Shown here: positions 9,533-21,700 of the stretch, piece by piece | Position numbering within the stretch: position 1 is the stretch's first letter | Layout: each line of letters begins with the position of its first letter | NCBI GenBank assembly: GCA_015680685.1 | Contig: MNCI01004997.1 | Location: 94,023 to 135,958 of the forward strand | DNA length: 41,936 nucleotides | DNA from: Gnetum montanum | Lineage: Eukaryota > Streptophyta > Gnetopsida > Gnetales > Gnetaceae | Direction of reading: 5' to 3' | Translations under genes and position numbers: made by a program | The notes under the pieces: generated by a model | What the model saw: only the letters and a program-made list of their open reading frames with translations | Databases searched by the model: none | What the model was told of the DNA's origin: nothing

Positions 9533-10346
9533 TGATGAGCCACGATATTACGAACATGATATTGCATACGCAATATCGCATCCGCCACGCAATATCGCAT
9601 CCTACCTCATCTTCTATAAATAAGAGGCAGCGCCCTTAGTTCCGGGGGGTAAGACTGAAACCCTTAGCCAAACTCTTGCAGTTTTACCATTCTAGAGTTA
9701 GAGTAATTTCTATGTGCTCGCAGTAGAAGTCATAGAGTGAACGGATCTTTATTCGAGCAATTTGTACCTTAGCACACATTTGTGTATGGCAATAAAGACG
9801 AACTTTATGATAAAACTTGCAGCACACAAACTAAGCTAATTAATTATTAATTATTTTTGAATGTTTAATGCTTTCCTAGTTAATTAATCTCTCTCTCAAC
9901 CTTTGACTCTCTTAGTTAAGTACACTCAATACAACCGCTTCGAGCATGTGTGTAGCGCTTGGTAACCCAGTAACGATTAGCATTTGGTAATCCCAGCAAT
10001 GCTGCATTGGTTCAAGATGTGTACGGCAAGTGGGAACGGATACTAGTGTTAGGAACAATTAGAACTTAGTTAGTGAATAGTTAATGTAAGTTAGTCACTT
10101 AGTCCTCTTTCCCTTCCCTTATTAGCATAAGACATTAAAAAGATAAAAGCTATAAAAAATCATATACCTCAACCTTACTTAACCATACAACCGTGACAAT
10201 ACAAGTAAGTTTGGAAAGAAAATGGTTGATTAACCCTGAGTGTTCCATTAAGGCGCATAAACACTTAGTCCTTGGAGTTCAATCGGATCACGTGTGAAAT
10301 GCTCATATTCGTATGGTTAAGTGTAGGGGTACCTCGCCACTCATCA
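9533..10346 (+). repeat. 5' LTR of element D, 814 bp
   Basis: It starts TGATGAGCCACG and ends CTCATCA, so the ends form a 7-bp inverted repeat. U3 is short (about 80 bp) and consists largely of degenerate GATATC palindromes (GATATTGC...GCAATATC) ending at TATAAATA, 9615-9622. AATAAA is at 9791-9796. U5 has the family TTGGTAACCC and TTGGTAATCC blocks near 9960-9990. Confidence 0.88.
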
Positions 10347-10365
10347 TTGGTGCTATTGCCGGGGA
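10347..10365 (+). other. Primer-binding site (element D), mutated
   Basis: TTGGTGCTATTGCCGGGGA follows the LTR directly. The three differences from the intact element A site are C-to-T or G-to-A changes in the GGCGCCG core. Confidence 0.8.
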
Positions 10366-10490
10366 CTTAGTTGTTTGTGCACTACGTAGAACATAGGAAA
10401 TCATTCATATCATTGAAACACTAGAACAAACCCTTAGGGTTAATCAACGAAAGATAAGACAACGGTAACTCGCACACCGAACAAGACAAA

Positions 10491-13400
10491 TTGTCTTCTT
10501 CTTTGCATAAGAGCACTTCACCACCCAGGACTAACACAAGAGACAGTTAGCGGCATAATACACGTAACCAAGATCCACCAGTTCCTCAAAAATTTCATGT
10601 GATATATACTCATCACGATGAGTCTGATTTCACCTTTATTCTCCACCAAGATGAACAATTGCGTTGGAGAGACTTGGAGGGTAACATAGTGTTGCCTTCA
10701 AATCGATCAATCCCCAACATGATCCTTCGTGCTCTCTCACAAATAGGCATGTCGCTTTTGTATGCGGAATATGTTGCATGTGATCATGACACAAGGGACT
10801 ACCATCTCACAGAAGCACAACATCAAAGGGACTTGCGACAGGAGAGATACCATACATCCTCAAAGGGTAAATGGCCCCAAAATGCTCCACATGTCTTGAG
10901 CGAAATTGAGGGTGGTGAACCTACTTCAACAGGTTCTCCACAAAAAAATATTCCTCCTCCTAACGATTGTCAAGAGGTGGTGTATTAGAACCTCCACTCC
11001 ACGATTCACAACCCTAGTTCTGATACCCACGAACATGAAATGTTCAAAGAAGGAACACAAACACACGATAAGGCTGGATGTTCTGATCGTGATCACGATC
11101 ATGGCCAAGACCACTAAAGAGAAGGTAGAAAACACCATCATGGCAATGGTTCTCCTTCTTCTTCACCTTCATCATCACATTCACCCTCTCCTTCAATGTC
11201 TGGACATAGTTCTAAGGAAACCAATTGTGAGGATAAAGAAAAACAAAGTGAAAAACATCGACAAGACAGTCGAGAACGAGGATGAGGGCACTCTAAGGAA
11301 TCAAGGCATAAAAGAAGGGAGAGTAGGAAACTACGTAGACACCATAGATGCTATGAACGAGATGATCATGAAGAACCCCTACTCAAAACTAGAAGCATGC
11401 TAGATATAACGAAGGCCATAACAGTTCCCACAAGGCACCAAAAGGATAGTAGGATCAAGAGGTTAGACATGAACAACATCCCACGATTTGAAGGGGGATA
11501 CAAAGCTGATCCTCAAAATCATTTACAAGCATTCCACAATGCATGTGCCTTGCAGAACATAGAAAAAAAATGGCAAAAATTGAAGTTGTTCCCAAGGACA
11601 CTAGTGAAAGAAGCTGAAAGCTGGTACCGGTCCTTAGAACCGGAATCCATTCAGAGATGGAGTACAATGTTAGAACTATTTAATGATAAGTACCAAACAT
11701 ACTCCTGAGTGTCTAACCTGCAAAAGAACATCCAAGGATGGAAGCAAGGAAACCATGAACCCTTGGATGCTGCCATGGACCGCTATTACGCACTGTTACA
11801 TCATTGCCCTAGCCATGGTTATTCATAGCAGGATCAACTATGTCATCTCGTGGATGGACTTAGGTATGAAACAAGAAGAACCCTTGGGACATATGCCCAA
11901 GGAAGGTTATCAGAGCTTAGGTCTCATCAAATACATAGATTGCTAGAGCAAGTAGCCAAAGAAGAAGGTGAGCTACGAAAGAGAGAAAGTGCGGAAGAAT
12001 ACAACTAAGATCCTTTCCTCTGAAAAAGGGGAGTGAGATTTTGTGAGGAGGAAGAAGAGTCACCACTCAAAGAGATGATGAATAGGAAAACTTTGCCACT
12101 CCAAAAATTAACAACAGAAGTATTGCCAAAGGTAAACCAAATGTGGGACTCCCTAGATAGTAGGTTTGAAAGTGTTCTTAAAATTGTAGAGGAGTCTAGA
12201 GAGCGAGGTAGTGACCATGACAAAAAGAAAAAGAGAGAAGTGGAAAAGGCACGTAACAAGGGTAAGGGTAAAATGGCCATCACGAAAGAGGTTGTGGATT
12301 CAGACACAGATACTGATGGTGGATGCAAGATATGCTAATATGACCATCCTAAGGGATGTTGCTCAGTGATCTCACATCTACAAGAGTCTGGGATGTATGC
12401 ACTCAACCCATGACTTAATAAACGACAAACACCCCGACGATTACCTTATCCCCAAGGTAACCCAAGGCAATTCTACCAACCTTCAACATATTATCCAAGT
12501 GGAACTCCACCACAACTCGTTGAGCAACATCAACAGTGGCAATACCCACAATCATGGGGGATGCCACCACTAAGGCAACAATACCCCTATCGGCAACCAG
12601 ACCCATATGGCTACTACGTGCAGCATCCAATCTCTCCTCGTGACTCTATTAGTCAAGTTACACCACAACATCACTACCAAGCTCGAGAGTATTATAGGAA
12701 TCCTTCTCCTAGGGGAGATAACCCACAAGCATACCAACCTTCAAATCCATCCGCAACTCTCACACCAATAGCTCCATTACCACTTGCTCCAACAATGCAA
12801 GGGGAACTCCCTACTCAACCGTAGCAACGCAATGCCATGAGAGCTGTGAATCCTCAACCCGCAGTTGGTTCTGACAACCTTATGAAGAAAAGCCCTTTCT
12901 TCAAAACCAACAGTCCAACCAAGCCCTCACAACCACAAGCGGTTGAACCTCTGAACACGTCCCCATCAAATAAGGCCTTAGAGCTCCCTTCAAACCAAAC
13001 ACCGATCTCAACACATATGGTTATGTTAACACATGTTGTTACTAACTGCATTAAGGTGGGCCACCTTCCCAAGAAATTCTCTAATCCTAGAAGCCCTCTA
13101 ATCTATCTCCAAGTTGCTGGGAATGAACCATGTAAATCTCTTCTGGACTCAAGTCCTGAAGTCAACCTAATATCACAAGAGATGTACAAAGCCTAGAACC
13201 TGCTTCCACTAAGAAAGAGCAATATTCGCCTAGAGTTGGTTGACCAATCCATCACTATTCCCTTGGGACTGGTGGAGGACATCGTTACCACTGTGTGTGG
13301 GTGGTCATACCTAGCTAATTTCCTAGTGATACAAGTAAATAACGATAAAGGGGACTTCCTAATAATAATGGGAAGGGCATGGCTAAGTACTGTAGATGCA

Positions 13401-13518
13401 TGTCTAGGAATCCGTGATCTTTCCCTAGAAATATCTAAGGAGAGCACTTTTGAAAAGATCGAAAAGAAGAAGGTTCCATGCATCACATACAATGATACAG
13501 GGTGCAATTGCGTGTAGA
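10491..13518 (+). pseudogene. Broken gag-protease region of element D
   Basis: The expected start is TTG instead of ATG at 10491, followed by the family S-rich start and a stop. Recognisable pieces in order: IYTHHDESDFTFILHQDEQL (10599 on); the Gag core at 11397-11708 with KRLDMNNIPRFEGGYKADP and KEAESWYRSLEPESIQRWS; a KREVEKARNKGKGKMAI basic stretch then a knuckle remnant DGGCKIC-stop near 12330; a P/Q-rich part at 12561-12824; and a retropepsin-like part at 12837-13517. In the last, LLDSSPEVNLIS stands where D-T/S-G-A is expected, and GRAWLSTVDACLGI corresponds to the family LGRPFL block. Stops and frameshifts occur throughout. Weak coding continuity runs on to about 13900, with no reverse transcriptase. 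Confidence 0.78.
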
Positions 13519-13899
13519 GATTATGGGTTGGGCAAAATTTAGCATTGCCTGCATGCAACCAGTGTGCACAAGACCTTAACCTACAAAAGTTCCTGTATGC
13601 AACGGCCACATGACAAAGAGACACCCAATGGCTGATAGCTGATCAAGTGAACAACTCACTAACATGCATGGAACTAACCGAGGGAATAACTAGTGCTTAC
13701 ATCGAAAGCATAGATGCACTCAAGCAAGTCCGTTGCTAACTTCCAAACCCTAATATGGAAAACATCAATTGGGGGAAGTTGGAAGTTCCTAAAAAGTCAG
13801 AGAAAAACCCTGATAAGAGATTACTAGTCAATGTGCAACAAACCAAACCTTTCCATGAAATTAGAACAGTTGGTGCACATACTACCTCTGAGAAGGGAT

Positions 13900-15823
13900 G
13901 ACCCTGCTCATTATTTTGGATCTCCCCCTTCCAACTCAGTCATGGGGGAGATGGCCACCTCTGCTAACCGATTGAGGTCCTCAGTTCCTTTTTAAGTTTT
14001 TGTTTTACACATTTTTGTTTTACAAATTTCTTTCACTTTTCTTGTTTTTGTTTTGCAACATCGTTCATACTTTTTCATTTCTTTGTGTGGTTGTTTGTGT
14101 TGTTAGGTTCATCACCTAATAAGTGCTCCTAATGGTGGTATGAACTATATTTAATTGATTGCTAATGTTTGGTTTTTACCTTGGAGTTATAATGTTGATA
14201 CTAAGGTATGGTTCTTTTGATATAACTGGCAATGAGTCCACATCATCCTTGCATTCATAAATTTCTATGGTCTCTCTTGGCTTGGAATTGTATAGTCCCT
14301 TTCTTAATAATAAAACTATTAATGAATTGGTGATTGGACATTTCTCAAACTAAGGAAGGACTCAAGGACTGAAAAGGGTGTGACTTCAAGGGGATTTGAT
14401 GCATTTGTGTTGGCCATTCTCTTGGGTGCTTAGATGTTTTATTTTTGAGTTTTTCTTACCATTTTGACATTGCTCTATTATCGGGAAGCTGAGCTAATAA
14501 AAATAATAAGTCTTTGCATGGTGTGGTTCTCACGCAAAAAAAAAAAACAAACAAACAAAAATAGTGAGAATTCAAAGAACACCCCTTAGACAAAATAATC
14601 ATCTGGGCTACAAGCACTGGTCATGGACCTAAACAAACATGTTCCCTCTAACTGAGGCCCTTTCTCTCTTCCTACTTTTTCCTTTCTTGTCTCCTCGGAA
14701 TGGTGGTGACTCTTTGATGGCAGCCTCCCTGTTACTTCAAGTGGATGGATTGGCCAAGTGTATTAATGCGAAGTCACTAGAAGTGGATTGTTTGAGGCCA
14801 GTTTTGAAATGGGATCTACTCAGTCACATTAACCATAACTACACAAGGGGCTATACACCACCTTGTTCTTGGGACTCCAATCCATTCTCTTCTTTCCATC
14901 ATTCTTTCTTCATTTTCCACCTCATTGCTAGTTGTATTAGTAGTCTATATTTTGGTTGATGCATTATTTTCTTTTTGGCAAATTCTTGTGGTTAGGACTT
15001 TAACTCTTACTTCCAAATGACATTTGTAGAGCCTACAAACTCTTTGAATGTGGGTTTGTCAAGGCATAAAGGGCATGAGCCTACTTTGGAAAGGACCCAT
15101 TGGCATTCCTATTTGGTGCATTAGTTAACTTCTTTCCCTTAGACATTGCTGCAATCAACATTTGTTTCATTCATTCCCACCTCTAACATCCATTTTATCG
15201 GTGTTGCCATTGTTTCTTTTTCTCCATCTTTCTTACTCATATTTTTCCATTCTATCGCTACCAGAGGATCGCTCTTAGTCATGGGGATCCTGGTCCAAGT
15301 TTTTCAATTTTCTCCTAACCCCTACACCTTGGGTAGTCACCACTGTTAAATCTCTAGAATTCGTATTAGCCATATCACAACTCAGCCAATGGACCTTACA
15401 CCAAGGCAAGGTATCAACTGTATTGTGATTTACTTATCCTTGCTCATATGTGACTATGTTGTGTGTGCATATGATAATCATACAACAATGGACTGGATCT
15501 GGAGGAACACTCAGAATGGACTGGTGCTAGAACAGTTGTGCAAGGAATAAGATTGATAGTGTGGTTATGGATGGACAACGGAAGACGCAATCCTGGCATC
15601 GGCAACAACATGTCTTCTTCTTTTCTCTCTCTCTCTTCTCTCTCAACTGCCAAATAAGGCTGGATGTCAATTATGTATAGTGTTCACTCTTGTAGTCATG
15701 AACACTAATATTGTCATGTATTGTAATGATTGATTCGTACACATGTCATCCCATTCACCATTAGTTATCATTCAAGTCAATAATCCCATACCTTCCCAAT
15801 ATTTTGTAAGGAACTTGAGGACG
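13900..15823 (+). other. Non-coding tail of element D
   Basis: The 5' part is T-rich with a TTTTGTTTTA-type low-complexity run (13990-14100). It is followed by AAGGGTGTGACTTCAAGGGG near 14380, which also occurs in the tail of element A. A poly-A/CAAA run lies at 14536-14560. Short ORFs here have no recognisable motif. The stretch stands where pol would lie in a complete element. Confidence 0.6.
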
Positions 15824-15824
15824 N
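15824..15824. other. Assembly gap or unresolved base (N)
   Basis: A single N lies exactly where the 3' LTR should begin. The bases after it match the 5' LTR only from 9702 onward, so the first 169 bases of the LTR (U3, TATA box and start of R) and the polypurine tract are absent. The single N therefore stands for missing sequence rather than one unread base. Confidence 0.85.
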
Positions 15825-16467
15825 AGTAATTTCTGTGTGCCTACAGTAGGAGTCATAAAGTGAACGGATCTTTATTCAAGCAATTTGTACTTGAGCACAC
15901 ATTTGTGTATGGCAATAAAGACAAACTTTATGATAAACCTTGCAACATACAGACTAAGCTAATTAGTAATTAATTATTGTTGAATGTTTAACGCTTTCCT
16001 AGTTAATTAATCTCTCTCAACCTTTGACTCTTTTAGTCAAGTACACTCAGTACGACTGCTTCGAGCATGTGTGTAGCGCTTGGTAACCCAGTAACGATTA
16101 GTGTTTGGTAATCCCAGCAACATTGCACTGGTTCAGCATGTGTACGGCAAGTGGGGATGGATACTGGTGTTAGGAACAATTAGAACTTAGTTAGTGAATA
16201 GTTAATGTAAGTTAGTCACTTAGTTCTCTTTCCCTTCCCTTATTAGCATAAGACATTAAAAAGATAAAAGCTATAAAAAATCATATACCTCAAGCTTACT
16301 TAACCATACAATCATGACAATACAAGTAAGTTTGGGAAGACAACAGTTGATTAACCCTGAGTGTTCCATTAAGGCACGTAAGCACTTAGTCCTTGGAGTT
16401 CAACCGAATCGCGTGTGAAACGCTCGTATTTGTATGGTTGAGTGTAGGGGTACCTCGCCACTCATCA
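15825..16467 (+). repeat. 3' LTR of element D, 5'-truncated at the N
   Basis: These 643 bases align with 9702-10346 of the 5' LTR and end CTCATCA before the target duplication TAAGA. AATAAA lies near 15914. The TTGGTAACCC and TTGGTAATCC blocks are kept near 16080-16115. Confidence 0.87.
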
Positions 16468-16639
16468 TAAGAGATATCACTTTGTAAAATTGTGTTACCA
16501 GAGTTGCTATAATTTAGATAGCTTAGAAGAAATTCAAGAAAACTCCAATTTTCTAATATGTTTTGTAGTTTTTGCTTTTTGTTTCAAATTGTAGAGAATT
16601 TTCTAAACTTTCCCATAATGTAAATGTCATCAATTAACT

Positions 16640-16830
16640 TTTTTATGGCTTGAGAAAAGTAGTAGCAGTAGCATTGTAATTGGCAACACTGTATTTTTTC
16701 CATCATTTTTTCCCATGTCTTTTTTAGTCTTCAAGTGGCTTTCAAGAATAGTGATGTAGCAACCTTTTTCTATAGGCTCGTTGTTTGATCTTTGCACATG
16801 CCCAAACCATCTAAGTTGCCATTCTTGTAA
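16640..16830 (-). mobile_element. RTE-type LINE 3' fragment (decayed)
   Basis: On the minus strand, translation pieces resemble the end of an RTE-clade reverse transcriptase ORF: LDGLGMCKD-type and RLRWFGHVQ-like reading around AACTTAGATGGTTTGGGCAT, then GTTGCTACATCACTATTCTT and AAGAAGACATGG-like blocks. The same nucleotide blocks recur in the plus-strand copy at 36601-36880, which confirms one family. It is too decayed to code. Confidence 0.6.
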
Positions 16831-16891
16831 TGTAATTTGTACAAATTAATTGTTCTAATATATCCCATTGGGTGTACACAAATACAAAAAT

Positions 16892-17069
16892 AATTTCAAT
16901 TACAATTTTAAATAAAAAACCTATACATATTTATGACAATGCTTTAAGATAGCCAATTAATAGTAACCTAGTATACAAAATTAAAAAATTTCAATTACAA
17001 ATTAATTTAAAAACTTGTACATATATATGACAATGCTTTAAGGTACTCAATTATTAATAACCTAGCACG
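16892..17069. repeat. Tandem duplication, about 95-bp period
   Basis: Two diverged units start at 16892 and 16987 with AATTTCAATTACAA. Both share TATGACAATGCTTTAAG and end in TAACCTAG. Origin and role are unknown. Confidence 0.7.
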
Positions 17070-17134
17070 GTTCAACTAGTAAGCTTGTTACTTTGTGTGT
17101 AATAGTTTGCATGTTAGAGGCATCCTTATATTAT

Positions 17135-17335
17135 TCACATGTTTGATTTAGCCTAGTCATGTAACTCTTGATTTGAAAGCTCCAAGTCATGAGTTCAATT
17201 CTAATGAGCAAGGCTAAGTTATAAAGTCCTAATTGGACTATATATTTTGGAGTGTACTTATATTTCAATTATCTCAAGGTTACAATACACACCCTCTCCA
17301 CGGCCACACACCCACCCACTACATATGTTTGACCA
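17135..17335 (+). repeat. SINE-like repeat copy 2
   Basis: An A-box-like TAGCCTAGTCA lies at 17149-17159 and a B-box-like GAGTTCAATTCTA at 17191-17203, about 40 bases apart as in a tRNA-derived promoter. The body (AAGTTATAAAGTCCTAATTG, GGACTATATAT) and an ACACCC-rich end match copy 1. Confidence 0.62.
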
Positions 17336-18793
17336 AAGTGTTATGTTAGTTGTGTTATATAAAAGTACATAAGGTAATGGTTTTGATTTTGAATACTAAT
17401 CAACTAATTATCAATTACTAGTTAGCTCATTATGAATCTCGTGGGAAGTGACCTTTTTTTAACTTTCTTGAATAAACACTACTTCAAACAACATTGTTTT
17501 ATACAAGAAGCTCATTATTTAACCAATTTTAACTAAAACCCTTTTATTGCACATCTATTTTCTAATGATTTGACAAAAGCAATTTTCCATTTGAATGTCA
17601 TGCCGTTGAGGACAATTTTCTTACGTAACATATTCAAATACAAAGAATTTGAAGCAAGTCCAACGATAGGGACGTGGCATTAATGTAGACATTCGTAAGC
17701 GAGCTGAGAATCCATGTGGATAAGCAACGTACCATGAAAGTTGGGAATGGGTTCGGTGGGAATTTATAATTAACAACCATAACATTTCATTAGTCTAGCC
17801 AACTAGCACCGACTACAATTTTCAGCTAGCAATCATGCATGGTTCTAGTAGGTCCACGTTTGGTACATTATGCATGCTTCATACCATGAAAATTAACGGT
17901 CATCATTATGCAGTGGTAACCTACCACAAAAACTAGTACGTCGAATTGTGTACTATTCCAGCGCGCACACATCATTTTCATACAACGGTCATCATTTACA
18001 ATGGAAAAACATATTTAAACTTTACCGAAAGCTTCGTTTTTTCACAATCGGATCTTAATACCTCATTATTTTTTACACATGGGTTAGCTGTACACGATCC
18101 ATGAACGTCAAAATCATTGTCACGGATCATGACATTAAAATTAACTTCTATAATTAATGTTGAAAAATCCGTTCCCGTCCCACTTTTTTCATGGACCGGG
18201 ACAGTTCTCGTTCCAGGGAGATTCCGTTGTTGCAGGTTTGCAGCTGTGCATCATTATCTCGTTCAAAGCGGATATAACAGGGGCGTCACGACAAACACAC
18301 AAGAAATTGCAAAAAGCAACAAATTTAATAATAATAAATGATTTTGGAAAGTTGAAGCCGTCACTGGGGAACAATCTGGTAGTGCGACGATGCCAGAGCA
18401 GCAGCAGCAACACAAAATTTGGAGCCGCGGCCGGACTGGGACTGATACGCCACTACTACGGAAAGTGAAAAAAGTGCGAAAAAGCAACAGACACGACGAC
18501 GCACAAAAGAAAAAATTCATCATTCATCATCATCATGTGATGGTCAGAGAGAACGAAATGTCAGGGACACAGGTAGTCGTTTACCAAATCCACGAATCCA
18601 AACAAATCACACCCCAAGTGGGCCACATGTGCCTGGGCTTTAGCTCACCAACGCGGCCCGGAACGGAGAAGCAGCCAACGAACGAACCGTGGCACATGTC
18701 CGTAATGCCTTGCGGCCGAAACAAACGAAGCGAAAACGCAAAACGCATGTGCCGCCAATTACGGTGCCACTGCAACGTACTTGTGTCGGGCGC

Positions 18794-21700
18794 CTAAGCG
18801 CCGTCCGCGCGCACAAGGACGGTGAGCGCGTGGGGCCCGCCGGAGGCGTCGCCGAGGTGCAGCCGATGCTTGCCCAGCGGAATCCATGCTTTGCCGTCGG
18901 CGTCGGCCACGCTCAGGTGTCGGCACACATGCACGGCCAGGGACACCGTGCGGGTCGCGTTTGCGTCGACGTGGACGCGCTTGAACTCCAAGAGCTGCCG
19001 CTCCGGCGCGCCCGGCACGCCGGCGGGCGGGCGCCCGAACAGCATCACCACATGTGCGCCGGCCACGGCCCCCACGTTGGCCACGCTCACGTTGAGGCCC
19101 AGTGTCAGGCGCTCGTGCTCGCAGTCCACGTCGTCCACGTGGACCGCCTGAACCGAGAGGTTTCCGGAGGCGGGGACTCTGAATTTTTGCGATGCAGGAG
19201 TTGTGCTTGTGTTGGTGTAAAGGCGTGGCAGTGACAGTGTGAGAGACGGAAGTGAAGTGAGTTGTTGCTGGTTTTGGTTGATGAAGGAATGGCGGAAGGA
19301 GGTGTAGCTGAGGCCGAAGCCGAATGGGAAAACCACGCTGCCTTTGTAGAAACGGTAGGTTCGACCCGGGTATCCCCGCGCAGGATTTGGCCGCATGTTC
19401 ATGTCCGTCATCGCCACCCGTTCTGTGAATGCGTGCGGGTACCATGTTATCGGCAACTTCCCTCCTGTGCACGATCAACCCACACGTTATTTCCAACGCC
19501 ATTAAATGCAAAAGCAGGCATTGATCAACACCGTTAATTAGAATCTGTGTTAGGTTTACTTTGTTTCTTTGATACTTAATACCCACATTTGGAAAATTAG
19601 GATAATTGTGCGATATGATAGACGGTGCTTGTTTTCCAAGTAGCAGTAAAAAGATCTCTTCATTTGGTTCGGGGGCAATAATGTTCGATTTCAATATGTC
19701 TTGGTTAGTAAATATTGTAAAACAGTGACATTTTGAAGTGTTCAAGAGACGTACAGAAGACGAGAGATCCTGGGTTTTGGGTGTTTTGGCCTTTGTGCAG
19801 CCACTAAAATGGACTGGACTGGACGGCTTGGTTCAAGCTTGGCCTCAACCATATGAAAAGAGGTATTGGATTTTTAAGATTAGGTAAGAGGTTTAGGGTT
19901 GAAAGTACGTACAACAACCTGAAAAGAAGTCATCTTAGAAGCGTCAAGCAAACAATGATAAGACTTTTGATTGAAAACTCTAATCATGAGTTCCTGCGCA
20001 CAATGTTAAATCTTTGAAATATATCATCTTACAATTACTTCGCCAACAAATCTGAGATTCAAGCCTTGCCATTTGAAAAGAGGCATTGATCTTAAGCAAA
20101 ACCACAACAACTTCAACAAAAAAATAGAGACCGTGGAGGTTGAACCCAAAGTCTTGCGACTTAAGAAAACGGAGGGACGCCTTACCATGACACTAGTACC
20201 AATTTTGAGACAAAAAATGATGATGAAGCGCTATTATAAGTTTTGGCCGGGTGTGTACGTACCAGGGTTGTGAGCACCAAAAATGACATCGGCGATGGCC
20301 TGGCCGCCAGCCTGGCCGGGGTAGCCGGCCCACAGGATGGCAGCGATCTTGGCATCGTGTTTGGCGAAGGTGATATCCATGGGTCCGCCCGACATGATGA
20401 CCAAAACCACGGGACCCCGCGCCGCGGCCTTGACCTGCAGCACCAGCCGCGACTGCAGGCCTGGTAAATACAAGGTCGTGCGATCGAACCCCTCCGCCTC
20501 CACCGACATATCCCCCCCTACCACGATCACCGTGGCGTCCGCCTCCGACGCCGCCTTCGCCGCGTCCGCGATCATGGCGAGGTTGGCGTCCGACCGCTCG
20601 CACCGCACCTCCTGGCAACCCGCTTTCAGTATCGTCCTCGTGTACCGCCCCAGTCCGTTCACCGGTGACGTGTATCGGCAAGGAACTCCTGCCAAGTGAA
20701 AAACATGAATGAATTCAAGTCCGGCACCCTTGTTTTTCTTGCAGATTCTGGATTTCTTTGGAGTTTTGAGTTGGGTTGGTAAGTTGCAAGGAGTAGTTTA
20801 CCTGCATAGTTGCCTATCATTGCAGTCGTGGCGTCCGCGTTGGGGCCGATGACCGCGACGGTTCTGATGCGGCCGGCCGAGAATGGCAGGACTCCGTTCT
20901 GGTTTTTGAGGAGGACGATTCCCTTTCTGGCCGCCTGCAGAGCCAATTCTTGGTGCTCTGAATTGCACACGTCTCGCGGACTCAGATTCCCGAACGGCTG
21001 CAATGCCGGGTTGCCGTCGAACATTCCCAGACGCATCTGCACAATGAGCGAGTTCAACAGAGCTCTGTTAACCGCGGATTCCTGCACCTTCCCCCCCCGG
21101 ACTGCTGCCTCCGTGTGATCCCTCAGGAATGTTCCGCAATTCACGTCCAGACCTGCCCAGAATCAGGAATTTGGATTTCAATTTCAGTTTCCCCAATTGG
21201 GACGTGATTCGAACAAGGGAACAGATCAAAAATCGTGAGTTGCAGGTTCCGTTTCCATACCGGCTGTCAGAACATCTGCTACGGCCCGCTCCGGCGTTGA
21301 TGTCCAGTGCTGCGTCGAGTACAGAACCTCCGCAGAATCGCAGTCCGAGGCAATGTAGCTGCAGAAATTGGGTCGAAATTTGAGTTAGATTGCAGAGAAA
21401 AGCTGCAGGGCCTGATGCCGCCATTAATGGTGAAGAGGGCTGCTCAGCTTACCCGTTGAGTCGCCATTGCCCTCGGACGACTCCGTTGAGAAGCTGCGGA
21501 TCTGCGCAGGTGGGAACGCCATTCACTTTGTTGTAGGAACACATGACACTGGCTACCCGGCCCTCCGTGACGCAAGCCTTGAATGGCGGGTTGTACGTGT
21601 CTGCCAGGTCCTGCTGCGAAACCTGTGAAAACAGGAATGATTGAGATTCATAGATGCGTTGAACCAAATTCACGAGATTGCAGGGGGTGGGGCTCTGAGC

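Larger units (their letters stand above)
9533..16467 (+). mobile_element. Element D: non-autonomous gag-protease LTR element, TSD TAAGA
   Basis: This is a 6.9-kb plus-strand element bounded by a 5-bp target duplication TAAGA at 9528-9532 and 16468-16472. Order: 5' LTR 9533-10346, primer site 10347-10365, degraded gag and protease to about 13900, a 1.9-kb non-coding tail, N at 15824, then the 3' LTR remainder 15825-16467. The aligned LTR parts differ at many sites (about 14 by eye over the first 160 bases, mostly transitions), so the insertion is old. No reverse transcriptase, RNase H or integrase motif is visible, which places it among gag-bearing non-autonomous elements (TR-GAG-like). A pol region lost at the N cannot be fully excluded, but the tail resembles that of element A, which also lacks pol. 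Confidence 0.88.
16468..18793. other. Intergenic stretch downstream of the beta-xylosidase gene
   Basis: It contains a LINE fragment (16640-16830), a local tandem duplication (16892-17069) and a SINE-like copy (17135-17335). The rest has no supported gene. ORFs on the plus strand at 18117-18797 lack any recognisable domain. The gene's polyadenylation site should fall here on the minus strand, but I see no clear AATAAA for it. Confidence 0.5.

Noticed and set aside
13520-15820. Search for reverse transcriptase and integrase in element D
   Set aside because: I looked for YxDD, the HHCC zinc region and DDE-type spacing in the short ORFs and found none. The stretch is T-rich or non-coding.
18117-18797. 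Plus-strand ORFs downstream of the beta-xylosidase gene
   Set aside because: No recognisable domain, overlapping alternatives on both strands, and position in the expected 3' flank of the gene.
18759-19745. Long minus-strand ORF of 328 codons overlapping the last exon
   Set aside because: It is a different frame from the beta-xylosidase exon 6 (18794-19464), is low-complexity R/G-rich where it overlaps, and runs into intron 5. GC-rich coding DNA gives such shadow ORFs.
20193-20681. Second minus-strand ORF over exon 5
   Set aside because: It is an out-of-frame shadow of exon 5 (20263-20688), which matches the GH3 C-terminal domain in its own frame.
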